From Acidimicrobiales bacterium (GTDB taxonomy: Bacteria > Actinomycetota > Acidimicrobiia > Acidimicrobiales > SZUA-35): a stretch of DNA of 39,183 nucleotides. Location: the NCBI GenBank assembly GCA_020628065.1, contig JAHDFR010000020.1:3892-43074 (forward strand), read 5' to 3'. The notes under the pieces were generated by a model, which had not been told where the DNA came from, searched no databases, and was given only the letters and a program-made list of their open reading frames with translations. A program made the position numbers and the translations under genes. Below are positions 24,578 through 32,358 of this stretch, piece after piece. How positions within the stretch are numbered: position 1 is the stretch's first letter; every line of letters starts with the position of its first letter.

Positions 24578-24880
24578 ATGGATCTGGCAACGGAAGTGAT
24601 CATCGGCCTGATGGTTGTGGGCAACTTGATTCTGCTCGGCTTGGGGTATGTGTCGTGGCGCCTGATTTTCGGAACGCCCCGGCCGACGGCCCCCGTCTAT
24701 CAGCAGTCGACCCAGGCCGCCGCCTCCCCCGACGTCGGGTGGGAAGCGCAGGCTGCAGGTGGACCCCAGGCCTACGGCGAAAGTGACCCTCTGGCCGGCC
24801 TGTTCCGGTACGACAGCTGGCACGGCGACGACTCGGACGTTGACGACGCCCGCTTCGGCGACTCCGGTGGGGTGCGCTGA
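24578..24880 (+). CDS. Small single-pass membrane protein
   Basis: A 100-residue protein with one membrane helix (about residues 5-25, TEVIIGLMVVGNLILLGLGYV). A cytosolic or outer tail follows, rich in Pro, Gly and Asp (ends near DDSDVDDARFGDSGG). I do not recognise the family. ATG 24578 has AAGGAC upstream; an earlier in-frame ATG at 24494 would add Arg-rich residues without family support. It precedes the AsnB-type gene by two bases and so heads the rightward operon. It may anchor or help a partner in polysaccharide modification, but this is context only. Confidence 0.65.
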   Translation: MDLATEVIIGLMVVGNLILLGLGYVSWRLIFGTPRPTAPVYQQSTQAAASPDVGWEAQAAGGPQAYGESDPLAGLFRYDSWHGDDSDVDDARFGDSGGVR

Positions 24881-24882
24881 CC

Positions 24883-26769
24883 GTGTGCGGCATATCGGGA
24901 ATTCACCGTCGAGACCGAGGCCCGGTTGAGCCGGCACTGCTACGGCGCATGGCCGATTCGTTGATCCACCGGGGGCCTGACGACTCCGGGTTCCACAACG
25001 GTCCCGGCATCGGGTTTGGGTTTCGGCGGCTGTCGATTGTTGACTTGGAAGGCGGGAATCAGCCGCTTTCCAGCCACGACAGCGTCTTCGTGTTGGGCAA
25101 CGGCGAGATCTACAACCACCAAGCGCTGAGGCAGGAGCTGCAGGCCGAGGGCTATCAGTTCCGAACCAACTCCGACATGGAGGTCGTGGCTCATGGCTAC
25201 CACCGATGGGGCGAGCGTATTGCAGAACGCCTGAACGGCATGTTCGCCCTCGCCATCTGGGACGCCCACGAGGAACGGCTGGTGCTGGTCAGAGACCACC
25301 TCGGGATCAAGCCGCTGTACTACAGCGACAGCTCCGGCGTTCTCCGATTCGGCTCCGAGATCCGAGCCATCGTCGCCGACCCCGATCTCGAACGACGGGT
25401 CGACCCCGACGCTGTCCGGCTGCTGTTGCACTTCGGCTATGTCCCCGCTCCGCACACGTTGGTTTCCGGCGTGGAGAAGCTTCGTCCCGGACACCTGCTG
25501 GTATCCGATCGTGACGGTTCAAGGGTCAGCCGATACTGGCATCCGGTCGCCCAGAACCGAGGTCCGATGGGCTTCGACCAGGCCGTCGACTCCTACGCCG
25601 ACCTGGTCGAGCGGGCGGTTGACCGGCAGCTCCTGGGCGACGTTCCTATCGGCTTGCTGCTGTCCGGAGGCGTCGACTCGTCGTACGTGTTAGCAGAAAT
25701 GGCTCGCTCTTCCAAAGAACAAATTCGCACCTTCTCGGTGGGATTCGGATCTTCATTTGAATATGACGAGCTGGCAGCTGCTAAAGAGACGGCTGAGCTG
25801 TACGGAACAAGACATCACGAACTGCAGCTTAAGTTCGACTCCTTCGAGAGCATCTATCAGCAAACAATGTGGCACCTGGAAGAGCCGGTGTTGTCACAGA
25901 GCACATTCGCCTTCCACCTGCTGACCGCCGAGGTTCGCAAGCACGTCAAGGTGGTGTTGACCGGTCAGGGAGCCGACGAGCTGTGGGCCGGATACGACCG
26001 CTATCTGGCCGAACGTTACGCCGGCCCGGTGCGCTGGTTGCTTGGATCCCCGGCCTTCGGGGCGGCGACCGGTGCTACGTCACGAACTCAGCGGCTGGCC
26101 CGAGCGGCCCAATCGTTGGGCCATAGCGATCCCGTCACCCGGTTCGCCGCCATCCACCAGGTGTTCGCCCCTGAGGATCTCGGTTCGGCCCTCGGCGTGG
26201 CCGGCTCGCACGCCCGGGCCGAGGACGTCATCGAGTACTGGCAACAGCCGGTTGCCGACCTGGGTGAACTCGATCAACTGCTGCACATTGACGTTCGCAT
26301 GTCGCTGGCCGACGATCTGCTGTTCTACGGCGACAAGTTGTCGATGGCCAATTCGGTTGAGGCCCGGGTCCCGCTGCTCGACCGCGAAGTCGTTGAGTTT
26401 GTCGAGTCGTTGCCGGCCGAATTCAAGTTGCGTGGCCGCACCGGCAAGCTTGGCCACAAGGCGGCGGCTGCCGGCCGGATCAAGCCGGAGGTCATCAAAC
26501 GGCGAAAGCTCGGTTTCGCCACACCGGTCGACAAGTGGTTCGCCACCGAGCTGGTTCCGGCCCTGGAGGGCACGGTTCTGGCCTCCGATTCCTGGTGTGA
26601 GCGACACCTGGACCCCGGCGTACTCAAAGGCCTGGTTGACGACCACATTTCCGGTCGACGCAACAACCGGAGGCAGCTGACCACGTTGCTGTCCTTCGAA
26701 TACGCCTGTCAGCAACTGTTCGACGGCGCCAGTCCGGCGACCACACAACCTGTTGGAGTTTCGACATGA
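24883..26769 (+). CDS. Asparagine synthetase B-type glutamine-dependent amidotransferase
   Basis: A 628-residue protein with a class II glutamine amidohydrolase domain. Its N-terminal nucleophile is Cys2 (MCGISGIHRR), followed by RGPDDSG and GEIYNH. The ATP-pyrophosphatase synthetase domain has LLSGGVDSSYV, TGQGADELWAGYDRY and SVEARVPLLD. Housekeeping AsnB makes asparagine. In surface-polysaccharide loci close relatives amidate uronic-acid sugars, which fits the adjoining nucleotide-sugar dehydrogenase. GTG 24883 gives the required Cys2. The stop overlaps the next start (ATGA). I favour a sugar-amidating role but cannot exclude asparagine synthesis. Confidence 0.88.
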   Translation: MCGISGIHRRDRGPVEPALLRRMADSLIHRGPDDSGFHNGPGIGFGFRRLSIVDLEGGNQPLSSHDSVFVLGNGEIYNHQALRQELQAEGYQFRTNSDMEVVAHGYHRWGERIAERLNGMFALAIWDAHEERLVLVRDHLGIKPLYYSDSSGVLRFGSEIRAIVADPDLERRVDPDAVRLLLHFGYVPAPHTLVSGVEKLRPGHLLVSDRDGSRVSRYWHPVAQNRGPMGFDQAVDSYADLVERAVDRQLLGDVPIGLLLSGGVDSSYVLAEMARSSKEQIRTFSVGFGSSFEYDELAAAKETAELYGTRHHELQLKFDSFESIYQQTMWHLEEPVLSQSTFAFHLLTAEVRKHVKVVLTGQGADELWAGYDRYLAERYAGPVRWLLGSPAFGAATGATSRTQRLARAAQSLGHSDPVTRFAAIHQVFAPEDLGSALGVAGSHARAEDVIEYWQQPVADLGELDQLLHIDVRMSLADDLLFYGDKLSMANSVEARVPLLDREVVEFVESLPAEFKLRGRTGKLGHKAAAAGRIKPEVIKRRKLGFATPVDKWFATELVPALEGTVLASDSWCERHLDPGVLKGLVDDHISGRRNNRRQLTTLLSFEYACQQLFDGASPATTQPVGVST

Positions 26770-28196
26770 CCCAGACCGTTACCGGACCCGTGGGCGGCGC
26801 AGGTGCCGCTGACTGGTCCGCTGTTTCCGACCTGCTGACCGGCGATATTCAGTCGGCCGAGACGTCGCGTATCGCCGTGTTCGGCCTTGGCTACGTCGGC
26901 ACCGTGACCGCCGCCTGTTTCGCCGGCCTCGGCCATCAGGTGACCGGAATCGACACCAATCCGGACAAGGTGGCTCAGCTCGAGCGAGGTGACAGCCCGG
27001 TCCTGGAGCCCGGAGTGGAAGAACTCCTGGCTTCAGGGCTCGGACTGGGTCGGGTGGCGGCCACAGTGGACATCGACCAGGCGGTGGCCGACAGCGACCT
27101 GGCACTCGTTTGTGTGGGCACGCCGAGTCTCCCCAACGGCAACATCGATCTTCGCTACATCCTGGCGGTGGCCGATGACATCGCCGGAGCGCTGCGTCGG
27201 GCCGACAAGAAGCACTACACCATCGTGATCCGCAGCACGGTGCTCCCCGGCAGCGCCGACAAGGTTCGAGCTGTTCTGGCCGAAAACGGCATCACGACGC
27301 CCGACCATGACGTTCATGTGGTGGTGAACCCGGAGTTTCTACGGGAGGGTCAGGGAGTCGAAGACTTCCTCCGGCCGCCCCTGATCCTGGTTGGGGCCGA
27401 CGACGATTCCGCCGGTGACCGGGTGCTGTCGCTCTACGACGGCATCGAAGCCGAACGGCAGGTGGTTCCGACCCGAGTGGCCGAATTGGTCAAGTACGCC
27501 AACAACAGCTGGCATGCGGTGAAGGTCACGTTCGCCAACGAGATAGGGGTGGTGGCCAAAGCCCTGGATGTTGACGGCGTTGAGGTCATGAGGCTGCTGT
27601 GCCGCGATCACAAACTCAACATTTCCTCGGCCTATATGCGGCCCGGGTTCGCCTGGGGTGGCTCGTGTCTACCCAAGGACGTTCGGGCGGTGAACTTCGC
27701 CGCTAAGAACTCCGATGTGGTGGTTCCGTTGCTGTCCGCCCTGTTGCCCAGCAACGGGATCCACACCTCTCGTCTCATCGATCTTCTGTTGGAGATCGAT
27801 CGCCCCCGCATCGGCTTTGTCGGTCTGGCCTTTAAGCCCGGCACCGACGATCTACGGGAGAGCGCCATGGTTGAGGTGGTCGAGCGGATGAGTGGCAAAG
27901 GCTTCCAGTGCCGGATCCACGACCGGGAGCTGGTGCCCGATGAGCTGGTCGGGGGAAACCTGGCGTTCATTCAACGTGAGCTACCGCACCTCGGTCAGCT
28001 GATGGGTGACGGTCTGGCCGAGCTGGTGGCCGACTCCGACGTGATTGTCGTCTCCAAAGGCTCTGATGAGCTGAACGGATTGCTTTCAAGCGCCGGTCGG
28101 GGGCCCGACTCGGCCAACCCGGTTCACGTGGTCGACCTTGTCGGTCTGCCCGACGATGTTCGGGATTCGATCTCCTACCACGGGGTGGCGTGGTGA
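26766..28196 (+). CDS. AlgD-like nucleotide-sugar 6-dehydrogenase
   Basis: The 476-residue protein belongs to the UDP-glucose/GDP-mannose dehydrogenase family. An extension of about 34 residues precedes the Rossmann motif G40-L-G-Y-V-G. Then come LVCVGTPS, VVNPEFLREG, the NNSWHAVKVTFANEIG helix, and the catalytic Cys301 in MRPGFAWGGSCLPKDVRAV. That wording resembles GDP-mannose dehydrogenase AlgD more than the WbpA type, which reads GVGGHCIPVDP. It should oxidise C6 of a nucleotide hexose to a uronate for the polysaccharide. The donor (GDP-mannose or UDP-glucose) is not settled. It overlaps the AsnB-type gene (ATGA). Confidence 0.88.
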   Translation: MTQTVTGPVGGAGAADWSAVSDLLTGDIQSAETSRIAVFGLGYVGTVTAACFAGLGHQVTGIDTNPDKVAQLERGDSPVLEPGVEELLASGLGLGRVAATVDIDQAVADSDLALVCVGTPSLPNGNIDLRYILAVADDIAGALRRADKKHYTIVIRSTVLPGSADKVRAVLAENGITTPDHDVHVVVNPEFLREGQGVEDFLRPPLILVGADDDSAGDRVLSLYDGIEAERQVVPTRVAELVKYANNSWHAVKVTFANEIGVVAKALDVDGVEVMRLLCRDHKLNISSAYMRPGFAWGGSCLPKDVRAVNFAAKNSDVVVPLLSALLPSNGIHTSRLIDLLLEIDRPRIGFVGLAFKPGTDDLRESAMVEVVERMSGKGFQCRIHDRELVPDELVGGNLAFIQRELPHLGQLMGDGLAELVADSDVIVVSKGSDELNGLLSSAGRGPDSANPVHVVDLVGLPDDVRDSISYHGVAW

Positions 28197-29404
28197 TGGA
28201 GCAGTCGGAGCAGCAACGTCACGCCCTGTTGGTGGTTGAAAACTGCCCGGTGCCTCACGACCGTCGGGTGTGGAATCAGGCTCGTTCGCTGGTGGCTGAG
28301 GGGTACGACGTCACCGTGATCTCGCCGTCCAGCGAACGGCATGGTCAGAGCACGGAACGTGAACGACGCGACGGGGTGGACATTATTCGCTTCCCCATGC
28401 CGTTCGGTGGGCCGAGGAAGCAGGACTTCATCCTGGAGTACGGCTGGGCCATGCTGGCCATTCACGCGCTGGCACTAAGGCTGTGGTTTTCCAAGCGCTT
28501 CCACATTGTTCATGTGGCCAACCCTCCCGACCTGTTCTTCGGGCTCAAGTGGATGTTCGGCTGGCGGGGCGTGAAGTTCGTGTTCGATCAGCACGACCTT
28601 GGGCCGGAGACCTACCAGAGCAAATTCGAGACCGAACGTACCGGAGCCATGCATCGGCTTCTGTTATGGATCGAGCAGCGTTCCTACCGGGCGGCCGATG
28701 TGGTGGTGGTGACCAACGAGAGTTACCGGGAGCGGGCCGTAGGTCGAGGTGGGAAAGTCCACGATGATGTGTTCACCGTGCGCAACAGTCCCGACCCGGC
28801 GTTGTTCACCCCTCGCCAGGCTCGACCGGAGTTGAAGTCCGGCTACCAGCATCTTGCTGTCTTTGTGGGAACGATGGGCCACCAGGACGGCGCCCACGTA
28901 GTGGTTGACACCGCCCATTACGTACGGTTCACCCTGGGTCGGGACGACATCTTGTTTGTGATGGTGGGAACAGGCGATGCCTTCGAAGAGGTCGAACGTC
29001 GCCACCACGAGTTGGGGCTTGGTGACGGTCTCCGGTTGACGGGCTTTATTTCCGATGACGACATGTTGGACTATTTGGCCACCGCCGACATCGGCTTGGC
29101 CCCCGATCTGGACAGTCCACTCAACAACATCTCCACCATGATCAAAACCATGGACTACATGTCCATGGGCATTCCCGTGGTCAGTTTTGATCTGGTCGAG
29201 TCGAGGCGCTCGGCCGGCGACGCCGCGCTGTACGTCGCCGACAACACCCCGGAGGCCTTCGGCGACGCCGTTGTGGCTTTGCTCGATGACGGCGAGCGCC
29301 GACGGCAGATGGCCGAGTTGGGTCGGGCCCGTATCACCGGCGACTTGTCATGGGCCAACAGTGCCAAGCAGCTGGCGGCCGCCTACGAGCGGGCCTTGGC
29401 CTAG
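28196..29404 (+). CDS. GT4-family glycosyltransferase (GT-B fold)
   Basis: A 402-residue retaining glycosyltransferase. The N-terminal domain has NCPVPHDRRVWNQARSL and FDQHDLGPETY. The C-terminal domain begins near HLAVFVGTMGHQDG and carries the nucleotide-binding pattern ADIGLAPDLDSPLNN, with a glutamate-containing segment near SFDLVESRRSAGD. It should act on the cytosolic face, adding a sugar to the lipid-linked repeat unit. It is the only GT4 enzyme of the locus. ATG 28196 has GGGGTGG seven bases upstream and shares one base with the preceding stop (TGATG). GTG 28190 and 28193 are alternatives. Confidence 0.85.
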   Translation: MEQSEQQRHALLVVENCPVPHDRRVWNQARSLVAEGYDVTVISPSSERHGQSTERERRDGVDIIRFPMPFGGPRKQDFILEYGWAMLAIHALALRLWFSKRFHIVHVANPPDLFFGLKWMFGWRGVKFVFDQHDLGPETYQSKFETERTGAMHRLLLWIEQRSYRAADVVVVTNESYRERAVGRGGKVHDDVFTVRNSPDPALFTPRQARPELKSGYQHLAVFVGTMGHQDGAHVVVDTAHYVRFTLGRDDILFVMVGTGDAFEEVERRHHELGLGDGLRLTGFISDDDMLDYLATADIGLAPDLDSPLNNISTMIKTMDYMSMGIPVVSFDLVESRRSAGDAALYVADNTPEAFGDAVVALLDDGERRRQMAELGRARITGDLSWANSAKQLAAAYERALA

Positions 29405-29440
29405 CGACTTGTCGTTGCCGACGTCGTTGCCACCTTTTTG

Positions 29441-31147
29441 ATGAGACACCTTCAATCCCCGTCTGGTCGGGTCGCTCTTTGGCCTGCGGCGATGGCCGTT
29501 GCCTTGGTGGCGTCGTCGTGTGCCCCGGGGTCGTCTGAGGGTGGTTCGTTGCCGGACACAACCGTCGTTCTTGCTCCGGATGCCGAGGATGCTGCTACTG
29601 CCGCTGACGGTGACGGCGGGGGGCAAGAGCCGGTCGGTGACGAGTCGTCGGAATCCGCCTCCGACTCGCCGGCCACTATCGACGGAGAACAGGTCGAGAT
29701 CGCTCCCGACCTGCTGGTGGACGTCCTGCCGTACGTCGATTGGTCGGCGGTCGGAGCACGTCGGGCGGCAGCAGGTGCCACTGTTTCCGTCGCCGAATTT
29801 GGTGCTGTGCCTGATGACGGGCAGTCCGACAGTGCGGCGTTTGCGCAGGCCATCCGCTCGGTTGATCGTTCCGACGGCGACGTCGGTGTCGTCGACATTC
29901 CGGCCGGGCGGTTCTTGTTGACCGAGACGTTGCAGCTTCCCAGTTGGACCGTGCTGCGAGGAGCCGGTCGGGACACTGTCCTGAGTATTGATCTCAACGG
30001 CCGCCAGGAGAAAGGCATCGTGGCTGAGGGGCGTGACCCTGGTGGTTGGATGAGCCTTCCCGTCGGTGCCCAGTTGCGCTCAGGCGTGGTCGAAGTCTCC
30101 GATTCCAGCCCGTTCGCTGCTGGTTCGGTTGTCGAGTTCGAACAGGACAACGACGCCGTGGCCATGTACACCGACCCGGCCTGGGATGTTGATTGGGGCG
30201 ATGGTTCGGTTGGAGAGCTGGCTCGTGTGGTCGAAGTGCAAGACGACAGCCTCCGGCTGGAGACCGGATTGAAGAGCGACTATTTGACCGACCTTGGCGC
30301 CCGGGTTCGGGTGACCCGGCCGGTGGAGCAGGTGGGCATCGAGTCGCTGAACGTCGAACGGGTGGACGACGGCTTTGACGACACCATCGTTTTCACCTCG
30401 GCGGTGGATGTTTGGCTGAACGACGTCGAAACCATTCGGACCAACTCGGCTCACATTGAGTTTGTCGAGACCTATCGCTGTTCGGTTACCGATTCGGTGG
30501 TGCACGGCGCCTCCGATTTCGGTGATGGTGGCCGGGCTTACGGTCTGAGCCTGGCCCGCCACGCCACCGACTGCCTGTTGATGAACAACACGTTGTTCGA
30601 CCTGCGACACGCCATCATCATCCAGCTGGGGGCCAGCGGGAACGTCGTCGCCTACAACGATGCTCGGGGTTCTGCTGGTTATGAGGACCGTCAACCGCGG
30701 GCCGACCTGTCGCTCCACGGGCACTGGCCTCAAGCCAACTTGTTTGAGGGCAACATTTTCGACCGGGTGGTTTTTGCCGACTGGTGGGGCCCGGTCGGCC
30801 CGGGCAACACGCTGTTCCGTTCCTGCATACTTGACCATGTGATTGTCACCGATCATTCGCAGGATCAGGCCGTGGTCAACAACACTATTGGTGGCGGCGG
30901 TTTCGGGGTGGACCCGTCGGTTAAGCGGATCTTGTCTTCCGGCAATCGATCGGATCGATCTCGCAGTGACAGTGACAGTCGCAGTGACAGTGATAATGAC
31001 AACGAGCCGGTGGCCGACAACGCCGCCCCCTCTCTTTGGTTGGACGAGCCGCCCGACATCGGATTGGCTGACTGGCCGCCGTTCACTCCAAACACCAATC
31101 CGGCCGACTGCCGTTTGCCGGCATCGGAGAAGTCACCGTTCGGCTGA
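29441..31147 (+). CDS. Secreted right-handed beta-helix lipoprotein (pectate-lyase-3-like)
   Basis: A 568-residue predicted lipoprotein: basic start, hydrophobic stretch and lipobox LVASSC. After an acidic Ser/Thr-rich spacer comes a pectate-lyase-3/tailspike-type N-terminal strap (SVAEFGAVPDDGQSDSAAFAQAI, PAGRFLLTETLQLPSWTVLRG). A long parallel beta-helix follows, with repeats such as NNTLFDLRHAIIIQLGASGN and GNIFDRVVFADWWG. Such enzymes cut, epimerise or bind acidic polysaccharides, which suits a locus with a uronate-forming dehydrogenase. Near the end is a low-complexity Arg-Ser-Asp run. ATG 29441 (or TTG 29438) has no clear Shine-Dalgarno sequence. The stop lies two bases from the converging DUF3179 gene. 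Confidence 0.8.
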   Translation: MRHLQSPSGRVALWPAAMAVALVASSCAPGSSEGGSLPDTTVVLAPDAEDAATAADGDGGGQEPVGDESSESASDSPATIDGEQVEIAPDLLVDVLPYVDWSAVGARRAAAGATVSVAEFGAVPDDGQSDSAAFAQAIRSVDRSDGDVGVVDIPAGRFLLTETLQLPSWTVLRGAGRDTVLSIDLNGRQEKGIVAEGRDPGGWMSLPVGAQLRSGVVEVSDSSPFAAGSVVEFEQDNDAVAMYTDPAWDVDWGDGSVGELARVVEVQDDSLRLETGLKSDYLTDLGARVRVTRPVEQVGIESLNVERVDDGFDDTIVFTSAVDVWLNDVETIRTNSAHIEFVETYRCSVTDSVVHGASDFGDGGRAYGLSLARHATDCLLMNNTLFDLRHAIIIQLGASGNVVAYNDARGSAGYEDRQPRADLSLHGHWPQANLFEGNIFDRVVFADWWGPVGPGNTLFRSCILDHVIVTDHSQDQAVVNNTIGGGGFGVDPSVKRILSSGNRSDRSRSDSDSRSDSDNDNEPVADNAAPSLWLDEPPDIGLADWPPFTPNTNPADCRLPASEKSPFG

Positions 31148-31149
31148 AC

Positions 31150-32268
31150 CTACGAGCCGTCGACGGGAACAATCCCGGAGGGCTGCCAGAACCCACCGCC
31201 GGGGAAGAAGGTGGTGTAGTCGGCCGGGAACGAAGTGAAGCCGGGGAGCACGTCGAGGTTGCCTCCGGTTCCCGAGACTTGAACACCGCGATCGGCGGTC
31301 CAGGTTCCGGAGCCGTCGGTTGCCTCCAGCTGGTCGCCGGATCGTTGTAGCTCGACGGTTCGTCCGTCTACCTGACGGGAGAACACCGACCAGGTGTCAT
31401 TGGCGTCGTCAACGGTGACGGCTACGGCTACGCCTCCGATATCGGCATTGGCCACTCCGGCCGCTCGAACATCGGTGGCCGGGAAGGCCAGCGAGTCCGG
31501 TCCGAATTCGACCACGATGGCCATCTGTTCCAGCTCGAAGCCGTTGATTCGTGCCGGCGCGTCGAGGGCCACTGTGTCGGGGTGAAGCTCGACCCAGTCA
31601 CCCCACTTCGTGAGTGATGAGGGCAACAGCTCCAGTCGGGTTCCGGTCAAGGGGCCCATGATCGCTTCACCTATTGGTTGGCTCCAGACGCTGCCGGTTT
31701 CGTGATCGAACCAGGTCATGGCGTTGCCCCACAGGTCACCCTGGTTGCCGAGAACGATTGGCTGTCCGTTTACTTCTCGGCGATGAACCATCGCCGTGCC
31801 GCAAAGCGGTCACCAGGAGACGAATGTTGGGATACCCCTGTGCATGTCGACCACGATTTCCCGCCTGATCAGGAACCCGACCGGGTAGGCCCGGGCGTCG
31901 CCGTCGATTTCCACTCCGATGATCAGTTCGTCACTGGGCCAGTCGGTGTTCTCCACCGTGCGGAACTCGGGCGTGTACACCGGGAAAATGCCGTCGCGCG
32001 GTATCGACGGGCGGTAGCCGGCCGGGGCGGGCTCACCGGCCGATACCGGGTCGTACAGGTCGGAAGCGAAGTTGGCACTGACCCCTTCCCAGCCGTCGGG
32101 GTGGAAAGAGTCGTCGGAGCTTCCGGGGCCGCTTTGGTCGGGAACGAAGACGACGACGGCGATCACGGCCAGTCCGGCGAGCAGGGCCGACACGGTGGCC
32201 AGGGACAAAAACCGACTCGAACGTTCGGTCGGATACTGATCCGCCTGGTGGGTCGAGGTTGGCTCCAC
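31150..32268 (-). CDS. DUF3179 membrane-anchored protein, candidate selenoprotein with in-frame TGA
   Basis: One frame of 372 codons is interrupted once, at TGA 31810-31812 (codon 153). Before it: a membrane helix (about 20-42), then the DUF3179 start (ELIIGVEIDGDARAYPVGFL). After it, in the same frame: PLCGTAMV, LGNQGDLWGNAMTWFDHE, then GSVWSQPIGEAIMGPLTG. From memory the family reads V-T-Y-C-P-L-C-G-T at this point, so TGA stands for the first Cys and would give U-P-L-C. A hairpin of SECIS type follows. The ATG at 31791 has no ribosome-binding site, which argues against a separate second gene. Alternatives are a recent nonsense mutation or a base error. Start GTG 32268 has AGAGG ten bases upstream. 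Confidence 0.75.
31778..31812 (-). promoter_or_regulatory. Candidate bacterial SECIS hairpin after in-frame TGA
   Basis: On the minus strand the TGA (31812-31810) is followed by 13 bases. Then comes a perfect 8-bp stem CGGCGATG (31796-31789), loop GTT (31788-31786) and CATCGCCG (31785-31778). The apical loop begins with G then U and lies 21 bases after the TGA. As I recall them, known bacterial SECIS elements have a G in the first two loop bases and the loop about 16-37 bases from the TGA. The hairpin sits within coding sequence, as in formate dehydrogenase genes. Confidence 0.65.
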
Positions 32269-32358
32269 GGTGGTTGAACCTCTGGTGTGGTCGCTGCTAT
32301 TCCCGCTAGCGACACGGCCGGCTCAGATCAGGTAGCCGGCGCTAGCGTTGGAGTCCGA
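32269..32358 (+). promoter_or_regulatory. Divergent leader with a long hairpin next to the ribosome-binding site of the NicO-type gene
   Basis: CGCTAGC (32304-32310) and GCCGGCT (32317-32323) pair with AGCCGGC (32334-32340) and GCTAGCG (32341-32347). This gives a 14-bp stem with a six-base bulge on one side and a ten-base loop. The ribosome-binding site TTGGAG begins at 32348, directly after the stem. The palindrome CGCTAGCG occurs twice (32304-32311, 32340-32347) and could instead be a DNA operator. No promoter boxes are certain. Confidence 0.55.

Noticed and set aside
26766-28196. Calling the dehydrogenase WbpA/UDP-GlcNAc dehydrogenase to complete the 3-acetamido-sugar set
   Set aside because: The catalytic Cys region reads like AlgD (GGSCLPKDVRA) and not like WbpA-type enzymes.
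31150-31791. Treating the DUF3179 C-terminal half as an independent gene starting at ATG 31791
   Set aside because: The start has no ribosome-binding site, lies in the same frame 21 bases after the TGA, and would cut the conserved family motif in two. Read-through as selenocysteine, or less likely a nonsense mutation, explains the sequence better.
31810-31812. Frameshift as the reason for the split DUF3179 gene
   Set aside because: Both halves are in the same frame, so no insertion or deletion is needed; only the single TGA interrupts.
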